11,827 bases of DNA from JAZKFT01 sp043760535 (GTDB lineage: Bacteria; Bacteroidota; Bacteroidia; Chitinophagales; Chitinophagaceae). The position numbers and the translations under genes were made by a program. This document shows, piece after piece, positions 6,358 through 11,827 of the stretch (its first letter is position 1; each line of letters starts with the position of its first letter). The stretch lies in assembly GCA_043760535.1 (NCBI GenBank), contig JAYUOV010000187.1:1-11827 (forward strand). Direction: 5' to 3'. The notes below the pieces were generated by a model. That model was not told the origin of the DNA and made no database searches. It saw only the letters and a list, made by a program, of their open reading frames with translations.

Positions 6358-6386
6358 CCTGCCCAATATTTTGGGCAGGTTTTTTT
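6358..6386 (+). terminator. Rho-independent terminator after small membrane protein
   Basis: CCTGCCCAA (6358-6366) pairs perfectly with TTGGGCAGG (6371-6379) around a TATT loop and is followed by seven Ts (6380-6386). It acts for the plus-strand gene; the minus-strand DUF2461 gene stops at 6390, just beyond it. On that strand the hairpin is not followed by a T-run. Confidence 0.88.
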
Positions 6387-6389
6387 ACT

Positions 6390-7058
6390 TTACCCTTCCA
6401 AAGCCCTGTTAATAAAATCTAACAACGGCTTCAAAGCTTCAAATGGAGCAACAATTTTTTTCACCGCATCCTTGCTCAGCAGGTCTTCGTCGGCTAGAGG
6501 TTTCATGCCTACAAAACCTTTTAGTTTCAGGTATTCAATGGCGGGGTTGGTTTCGTTGTAGCCCTTGGGTGGGCGGGTTAAAGAGTACTCGGCAGATTTA
6601 TTAATATCATCATACACTACTACAAATTTTTTAGAGCGGATGATGCCGGAAAACTCCTTCCAGCAATAGTCAATTTCCTGCCTTACTTTTTTTAATTCCG
6701 GAGCCATGGGCATCCATAAACCGCCACCTACAAAAGCGCTACCAGGTTCGCCATGAAAATAGTAGCCGGCATCGTTTCCCTTTTTACCACCCTTGCTGAT
6801 GCCCATTCCAAAGTTGGTTTTGTAAGGGCTTTTATCCTTGCTAAAACGCACATCGCGGTTGATTCGGAAAAGGCAATCTTTAGGTTTAAGATCAGCAATG
6901 CTGCTGTCCGTTTTACTTAATTGTTCCAGCACTTTACCGGTAAATATTTCAAAATCAGCCTTGGCTGCTTCATATACTTTCCGGTTTTTCTCAAACCAGT
7001 CCCGGTGGTTATTTTGTTTTAAATCTTTAAGAAAATTGAGGGTGGATGGTTGTAACAT
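6390..7058 (-). CDS. DUF2461 (TIGR02453-type) protein
   Basis: Start chosen at ATG 7058-7056 (222 residues), because the family begins close to 'LNFLKDLKQNNHRDWFEKNR', which is residues 7-26 here. A longer in-frame ORF adds 26 residues of unrelated sequence and overlaps a leader hairpin. The hallmark block FRINRDVRFSKDKSPYKTNF occupies 64-83, followed by GYYFHGEPGSAFVGGGLWMP (98-117), as in DUF2461 proteins of about 220 residues. No signal peptide, so cytoplasmic. The family is widespread and its biochemical role is not known to me. It is monocistronic: the nearest minus-strand gene upstream ends at 7474 with its own terminator between. Confidence 0.93.
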   Translation of the reverse strand: MLQPSTLNFLKDLKQNNHRDWFEKNRKVYEAAKADFEIFTGKVLEQLSKTDSSIADLKPKDCLFRINRDVRFSKDKSPYKTNFGMGISKGGKKGNDAGYYFHGEPGSAFVGGGLWMPMAPELKKVRQEIDYCWKEFSGIIRSKKFVVVYDDINKSAEYSLTRPPKGYNETNPAIEYLKLKGFVGMKPLADEDLLSKDAVKKIVAPFEALKPLLDFINRALEG

Positions 7059-7101
7059 AAATATTTTTGATTGCTTTCGTGTTGAAAGATTAAAGATAGA
7101 G

Positions 7102-7121
7102 GAGCCTAAGATTTTGGGCTC
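7102..7121 (-). other. Leader hairpin upstream of DUF2461 gene
   Basis: GAGCCTAA (7102-7109) and TTGGGCTC (7114-7121) form an 8-bp stem with one G-T pair and a GATT loop, 44 bp upstream of the chosen DUF2461 start. It could be a 5'-UTR structure or a chance hairpin; on the plus strand it is followed by GGTTTT, too weak for a convincing terminator. Confidence 0.3.
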
Positions 7122-7190
7122 GGTTTTAATAAACATTAAACGCCGCTAAAAGTTGCTCAAATTACACAGGTTGTATTGGGATAATAAGTT

Positions 7191-7366
7191 TCAGAACTCC
7201 TTACCCCTCGCAGTTTTGATTGCGTAGTTTTTCTTTTTTTGAACCCAGCAAAAGCCGTACCCTGATTGGGCGACATTGGCGACGCTCCGTTCATCTGGCT
7301 GCTACTATTCGGCTTTTTAGACTGCGAATAATAAGCTGTTTCACATCACGGGGCAAGGAGTTCTGA
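7191..7366. repeat. 176-bp inverted-repeat element (MITE-like or structured RNA)
   Basis: The ends are 17-bp inverted repeats with one mismatch: TCAGAACTCCTTACCCC (7191-7207) and GGGGCAAGGAGTTCTGA (7350-7366). Nested inside are TCGCAGT / ACTGCGA (7208-7214 / 7321-7327) and AAAAGCCG / CGGCTTTT (7250-7257 / 7310-7317). The trinucleotide GTT occurs immediately outside both ends (7188-7190 and 7367-7369), which could be a short target duplication. No ORF is evident. The element fills most of the gap between the DUF2461 gene and the large hydrolase gene; the rest of that gap (7122-7190, 7367-7412) shows nothing else convincing. Confidence 0.55.
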
Positions 7367-7412
7367 GTTTACAGTGTGGGTATACGTAATAAGGTCATCT
7401 CTTTGATAAATA

Positions 7413-7448
7413 AAAATAGGGAACCTGCATCAGCAGGTTCCCTATTTT
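7413..7448 (-). terminator. Strong hairpin terminator of the large hydrolase gene
   Basis: A perfect 16-bp stem, AAAATAGGGAACCTGC (7413-7428) with GCAGGTTCCCTATTTT (7433-7448), encloses ATCA. On the minus strand it lies 25 bp after the stop at 7474 and runs into TTTTTATTTATC, a good U-tract. The A-rich left side makes it potentially bidirectional. Confidence 0.88.
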
Positions 7449-7473
7449 ATGTTGCTACCAGTATGACTAATAT

Positions 7474-10400
7474 TTAATTACCACCAATCCCCTTTATTTC
7501 TACATTAAAGCCATGGCTCACATTCACAGATGCATTGGGCTTTATTTTTAAACTGCGGCAGCTTACATTGGTATTAATTGCCGGGTAATTTGTAAGGCCG
7601 CTATTAATGATAACATCTGTATTGCCATCGGGCAGGATACCACAATTCCAGTTGGCCACATTTTCCCAGGCAGTATTTGCAGTACCAGTCCAGGTGGCTG
7701 TAAATTTTAGTGTATAAACAGGGCCATAGGTAACGGTAGCTCCTTTTGTAATTACACACCTGTAAGTGTATCCATAAAAAGATGATGGTGTTGCAGTGAG
7801 CCTTAATGTATCTGCATTGCTGCCGGTATACGTAGCATTATCTGAGATATTTACAAAGCCATTGCCATTATCTGCCTGCCATTGGTAAGTGTTTCCGGTC
7901 GATTTATTCAGGCTGGTAAAAAATGTATTGGAGCCATTGCAAAGGTTTAACAGCAGCAATACCGGAGTGGTGCCTGCACTTTCGTTATTGTTCTTATCCA
8001 ATGCTGTAACTACAAGGTAACCGAACCGTGAAAGCGATGCGGGTATTGTAAACTTATTACCAGCAACAATCGCTACAACCTTTTTACCATCCTGCTGATT
8101 GGTGGCTGCTTCGGCAGTACTGTTATAACGATATACCACATACTTTACGGGCAGGTCCCCATCGGCGGCGGCGGCAGGGATATCCCATTTTATACTATCA
8201 CCTTCTAACATAGCATTAACAGGTGCATTGGGGCAAACAGCATCCTTCCAACTCATGGCAGAGGCAAAAGATTTGTAGCGGTATTGATTGTTTTGCAAAG
8301 CTGTTTTAATACCCTTACTATTGGCCATAATCTGCTGGGTACTAAATAATATTTGTCCTAATGTTTGGATGTGCGTACTGCCACGGTTTGCGATTATTTG
8401 ATTTTGTATTTCGCTGGCTTCCCAATTATTGGCATCGTTCATTTTGTACAATGCAAGGCCGGGATAAATGTGTCGGCCATAAGTGGTTGCCTGATCGTTC
8501 CACCATTTACTTAGTGCCACATAATCCTGTGCGCCGGTAATTTTCCAATACAGTTGGGGAGCCACATAATCTACCTTGCCTGCCTGTAGCCAGGCAATAG
8601 GGTCGCAATAAATACTGCTGAAAGATGATGTTCCTGTAATACCTGGTGGTGTTCCGCTTTTCCAGATACCAAAGGGGCTTACACCAAATACCACATTACG
8701 ATTATTAAGGGCATTAATAATCTGCAATGTGTCGTACACCATGCCAATAAGCATATTGATATTGTTACGGCGCCAATCTTCTATAGTAACGATGGCTGTT
8801 GGGTTGTAGGCGGCATAAGTGGCATTGTCCTGCCCGGCCATTCCGGCGTACGGATAAAAATAATCATCAAAGTGAATGCCATCCACATTGTAACGTGTGG
8901 CCACATCGGCTATTACATTTTTTAAATAGTTTCTTACATCTGGCAAGCCTGGGTTCAGCAGCGTAATGCTGCCCGAAACAAAGGTCCAGTCGGGGTGCAA
9001 AGTAGCCACATGATTGGCTGCCAATGTGGGCGTACTTTGTTTGGCACGGTATGGATTAATCCATGCATGTAACTCCATACCACGGGCATGTGCCTGGTTA
9101 ATTGCAAACTGTAGCGGATCCCATAATGGGTTAGGTGCCGTGCCCTGTGCGTTGGTAAGCCAGTAGCTCCATGGGTCAATAGAAGATTGATATAATGCAT
9201 CACACTCGGGCCTTATCTGTAAGAAAACAGTATTGATTCCTGTGTTATTAAGGGTATCAAGAATCCTGATTAATTCAGCCTGCTGTTGTGCTGTGCTTAG
9301 TGTTCTTGCCGAAGGCCAGTCGATATTAGAAACGGTAGAAACCCACGCTCCACGAAGGTCTTTTTTTGGATATACATCATCCACTTCCGGAGCGGTGGCA
9401 ACACAATTTGTAGCAGCTACCACCGTAACGGTAACTGTGGCGGCGTTCGATACCAAAGCTCCTGAAGAATTCAACACGGTATACTGAAAGTTATCAGTAC
9501 CAATAAAACCCGGATTGGGTGTGTACAACACTTCGCCATTGGATTCTGTGGAAGCGGTTCCATTTGCTGGTGCATTAGAAATGGAAACAGAAGCAGGAAG
9601 TAATACGCCACTGTTAGCCACATCATTTGCCAACACATAAATGCGTTTGCTGCCGCCGCTTTGAGTAGTGGCAGCATCAGCTACTGCCGTAGGCGCTACA
9701 GGCGTAGGCGGTGTGCTGAAATACAATAATGCCTTTTCTATAAAGGCGGCTATGTTGGCATCGCTGGCCGTTTCAAGCGCCCATGGAAGGTATATGGTGG
9801 CACCATTTGTAATACCCGCGCCGAATACACCTTTATAAGCTACGCCCCCTCTTTTACCGGCAACTGCGTAATTAAAAATATTGGTTGCACCACTCACTGC
9901 TGCTACGTCGTCGGGAAAATCTTCTACATAAACAACGCCGAATGGAATGGCAAGACCTGCAAAATCTGTTCCTGCAATGGCCGTAGCCGGCGAATAACCT
10001 CCGGCTCCATCTCCAACATATGTTGCCTTTAAATAATTATTCATAAAATCTAAATCAATAGTGGCTGCACCTGTACGGCCTACATTATAGGCTATCTCCG
10101 AACCCGACACCAGCAACTTTCCGCCATTTACTAAAAAGGTTTTGATAGCTGTTTTTTCGCTGGCAGAAAACACCACATTGGCACTGGATTCGTCGCCGAC
10201 AAACCATATTACAATATCATAATTGGTCAATACAAAGGTTCCGTCTTCTACCCTTTCGTTGGCCACAGTACTTACCTGCACAAGGCCTCTATCTCTTAGT
10301 GCTTTAAAATAGCTGGCAGCAAATGGATGGGTTGCGGCTGTATAGGAACCGGCAGTCCTGTCAAAGCCATCCACAATTAAAATTTTAGGCCCGGCCACAT

Positions 10401-11827
10401 TTCTGCTACGGCTGTAAATATCGCTGGAAGCACTTTCCAGATTGGGATTGCCACCATTGCTGACTACGGTTACCAGTTTAAAATGAAAGGCATTTGCGGC
10501 AGGCGGTATTATAAACTGTGCTTCGGTTAAGGTTACAGAAGTGGTAGCGGCGGTAAGGGTACTTTCATCGGCTGCCAATGCCCAGCCATTGAGAGCATCG
10601 TTGGTAGCATAATACAATCTATAGCCAACAAGGTTAGCGTCGGTAGCTGCCTTCCATGTGGCAGTAAGCCGTGAACCCGACCCTGGATTTTCGATGCTGT
10701 ATAGTGTGGGTACAGCAATGTTTTGATTATTTACAATAGTGTTGGTCGAAGTAATCCTGTTCATTAAAGTATCCCAACGTTCTTGTGTAAGATTGGGGCA
10801 GTCGGTGGCACGTACATCGCTGTGGCCGTAGATTCCCCTGTCCAAATTTGTAACACGCCTTACTTTTGGTATGGCATTTCTATTGCATACATCTGCTGCA
10901 AGGCTTGCCGCTGCTGCCAGCATGGGCTTGCTGTCCCACATGGCTAAATTGGCTACCAGCACTTCATGTTCGGTACCAATGCCTTCGTTGTTGTATAGTG
11001 TAACGCCCTGGCTAAAAGCCCGGCCAGCTTCGGCCACTACCTGAGTAATTTGTCCATCGCTGTTGCGAACTACATAGTGTGCACTTACGCCGGAAGGGGT
11101 AGGGCTACAAGTATTAAACCAACTGATAGCACCCTGATAAGTACCCAAAGCGATGTAGTGAACAAAATAAAAATTAATAACTGCACCCACCGGCCTTGTG
11201 CCGTAGTTAGAGGGACAAGTGGAGTAGCCTTCTATTGCATTAGGATAGTCAACTGCCGTAACTGACTCAGGTGTGTTTGTTGGCGGCAGAACTATATCCT
11301 CCAATATTTTTTTATCAGTGATGGGTGGCAGGTAAATGATTTCGCCCCAAAGCGTAACTGTTTTACTACCCGTTTTTATCAGCTCATAAATTCTTAATGC
11401 CAGTCCGGTTTTATTTTTTTCATCAAACAGGCCGGTCAGTTGTCTTGTTGCTTCAAACCACTCGTCCAGGCTTGTAGCGGTTTTGTTTTTTTGGTAAAAA
11501 GCCAATAGTTCAGCTGCTGCCCGGATATTGGTTTGTGCATCGTTTTTAATTTTATCAGTAGTCGTTTGTAGCATCGAAGCGGCTAAAGAAATCTGTTGGG
11601 TAACATCATTTTCAATAATACCCATTACACCCCAGGAGCCGTACATGCTTTCGCTTACCTGTGCCCAGTTGCTTTGTACCTGTGCTGTGGCCATCAGTAT
11701 TTCTACCGGCACTTTAAATTCGATTGCTGCCTGTTCAAAGTATTTTTTTAGTGTGGCAACAGATGGCTGTGGCCTGTTTAAAAATACTTCCAACAGCTCA
11801 TCGTTGTGCTGATGGCCTTTATCCGCC
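7474..11827 (-). CDS. Multidomain cell-wall hydrolase: amidase + GHL10 (5'-partial)
   Basis: The frame stays open to the window edge (ADKGHQHNDEL precedes the TTG at 11793), so the true start and any signal peptide lie outside. Residues are counted from codon 11793. About 12-140: lysozyme/transglycosylase-like helical domain (VPVEILMATAQVQSNW). 183-345: zinc N-acetylmuramoyl-L-alanine amidase (Amidase_2/PGRP-like), with likely ligands His212 (FVHYIA), His324 and Cys332 (GHSDVRATDCPN) and acidic GTEHE (273-277). 360-465: fibronectin type III-like. 468-693: GATase/ThuA-like fold (KILIVDGFD, YDIVIWF, NGGKLLVSG). 700-791: Ig/cadherin-like. 808-1185: GHL10 (DUF187; E. coli DigH/YddW relatives), with LQIRPECDALY, HAWINPYRA, DGIHFDDYFYP, VSPFGIWK and APQLYW. 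Then FnIII-like (1190-1280), Ig-like (about 1300-1365) and a terminal W.G...W....NW repeat-like module ending EIKGIGGN. No Type IX sorting domain is evident. Likely secreted or surface-bound and acting on peptidoglycan. Confidence 0.9.
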   Translation of the reverse strand, partial: ADKGHQHNDELLEVFLNRPQPSVATLKKYFEQAAIEFKVPVEILMATAQVQSNWAQVSESMYGSWGVMGIIENDVTQQISLAASMLQTTTDKIKNDAQTNIRAAAELLAFYQKNKTATSLDEWFEATRQLTGLFDEKNKTGLALRIYELIKTGSKTVTLWGEIIYLPPITDKKILEDIVLPPTNTPESVTAVDYPNAIEGYSTCPSNYGTRPVGAVINFYFVHYIALGTYQGAISWFNTCSPTPSGVSAHYVVRNSDGQITQVVAEAGRAFSQGVTLYNNEGIGTEHEVLVANLAMWDSKPMLAAAASLAADVCNRNAIPKVRRVTNLDRGIYGHSDVRATDCPNLTQERWDTLMNRITSTNTIVNNQNIAVPTLYSIENPGSGSRLTATWKAATDANLVGYRLYYATNDALNGWALAADESTLTAATTSVTLTEAQFIIPPAANAFHFKLVTVVSNGGNPNLESASSDIYSRSRNVAGPKILIVDGFDRTAGSYTAATHPFAASYFKALRDRGLVQVSTVANERVEDGTFVLTNYDIVIWFVGDESSANVVFSASEKTAIKTFLVNGGKLLVSGSEIAYNVGRTGAATIDLDFMNNYLKATYVGDGAGGYSPATAIAGTDFAGLAIPFGVVYVEDFPDDVAAVSGATNIFNYAVAGKRGGVAYKGVFGAGITNGATIYLPWALETASDANIAAFIEKALLYFSTPPTPVAPTAVADAATTQSGGSKRIYVLANDVANSGVLLPASVSISNAPANGTASTESNGEVLYTPNPGFIGTDNFQYTVLNSSGALVSNAATVTVTVVAATNCVATAPEVDDVYPKKDLRGAWVSTVSNIDWPSARTLSTAQQQAELIRILDTLNNTGINTVFLQIRPECDALYQSSIDPWSYWLTNAQGTAPNPLWDPLQFAINQAHARGMELHAWINPYRAKQSTPTLAANHVATLHPDWTFVSGSITLLNPGLPDVRNYLKNVIADVATRYNVDGIHFDDYFYPYAGMAGQDNATYAAYNPTAIVTIEDWRRNNINMLIGMVYDTLQIINALNNRNVVFGVSPFGIWKSGTPPGITGTSSFSSIYCDPIAWLQAGKVDYVAPQLYWKITGAQDYVALSKWWNDQATTYGRHIYPGLALYKMNDANNWEASEIQNQIIANRGSTHIQTLGQILFSTQQIMANSKGIKTALQNNQYRYKSFASAMSWKDAVCPNAPVNAMLEGDSIKWDIPAAAADGDLPVKYVVYRYNSTAEAATNQQDGKKVVAIVAGNKFTIPASLSRFGYLVVTALDKNNNESAGTTPVLLLLNLCNGSNTFFTSLNKSTGNTYQWQADNGNGFVNISDNATYTGSNADTLRLTATPSSFYGYTYRCVITKGATVTYGPVYTLKFTATWTGTANTAWENVANWNCGILPDGNTDVIINSGLTNYPAINTNVSCRSLKIKPNASVNVSHGFNVEIKGIGGN

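Noticed and set aside
7059..7136. N-terminal extension of the DUF2461 gene
   Set aside because: The 26 extra residues do not match the family start and cover a leader hairpin; ATG 7058 places the conserved block correctly.
7474..7620. Type IX secretion C-terminal sorting domain at the end of the large hydrolase
   Set aside because: The last residues (W.G...NW module ending EIKGIGGN) lack the usual T9SS CTD pattern near the C-terminus, so I do not call it.
11791..11793. TTG at 11793 as the start of the large hydrolase
   Set aside because: The frame remains open to the window edge and no signal peptide follows TTG, so the gene is treated as 5'-partial.

Overview
The window looks like chromosomal DNA from a Bacteroidota bacterium, most likely a Chitinophagaceae-type member of the Chitinophagales/Sphingobacteriales. 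The reasons are the AT-rich intergenic DNA without strong Shine-Dalgarno sequences, an OmpA-family protein with a carboxypeptidase-regulatory-like insert, a DUF2461 protein, a very large multidomain cell-wall hydrolase with Bacteroidota-style C-terminal modules, and a DegS/NarX-type histidine kinase remnant. Placement is by pattern recognition only; no database was searched.

Left part (1-3011, minus strand). A tandemly duplicated two-gene cassette, transcribed right to left, ends in a dead histidine kinase gene. The order is: cassette copy 2 (2908-2438 small 'CTG(L/M)R(I/V)Y' protein, then 2408-1752 seven-helix membrane protein); cassette copy 1 (1603-1094 lipoprotein paralogue of the small protein, then 1065-391 seven-helix paralogue); then a HisKA_3-type sensor kinase pseudogene (398-107) whose start overlaps the preceding stop. 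Each cassette is preceded by the same ~52-bp box (1671-1722 and 2960-3011), which carries two TACC half-sites exactly 20 bp apart. The duplication therefore kept the regulatory site. I read this as an undescribed putative signalling module: small protein, 7-TM protein and two-component kinase. The kinase has a nonsense codon, loss of the phospho-accepting His, and an internal frameshifting deletion. The window begins inside a 14-bp tandem array that appears to be an expansion of one arm of a REP-like palindrome just past the kinase stop.

Middle part (3012-6389, plus strand). After a 347-bp divergent intergenic region comes a two-gene unit: a lipoprotein (3277-4233), then, 19 bp later, an outer-membrane OmpA-type protein with barrel, two regulatory-like beta domains and a peptidoglycan-binding domain (4253-5953). 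It ends in a strong terminator (5973-6003). A small two-helix membrane protein (6104-6295) follows with its own terminator.

Right part (6390-11827, minus strand). A DUF2461 protein (7058-6390) is separated by a 176-bp inverted-repeat element (7191-7366) from a very large, 5'-incomplete cell-wall hydrolase (7474 to the window edge). The hydrolase combines a degenerate lysozyme-like domain, a zinc amidase, adhesive/Ig-like modules, a GATase-like fold and a GHL10 (DigH-like) glycosidase. Both enzymatic steps of denuding and cutting glycan strands could thus sit on one polypeptide.
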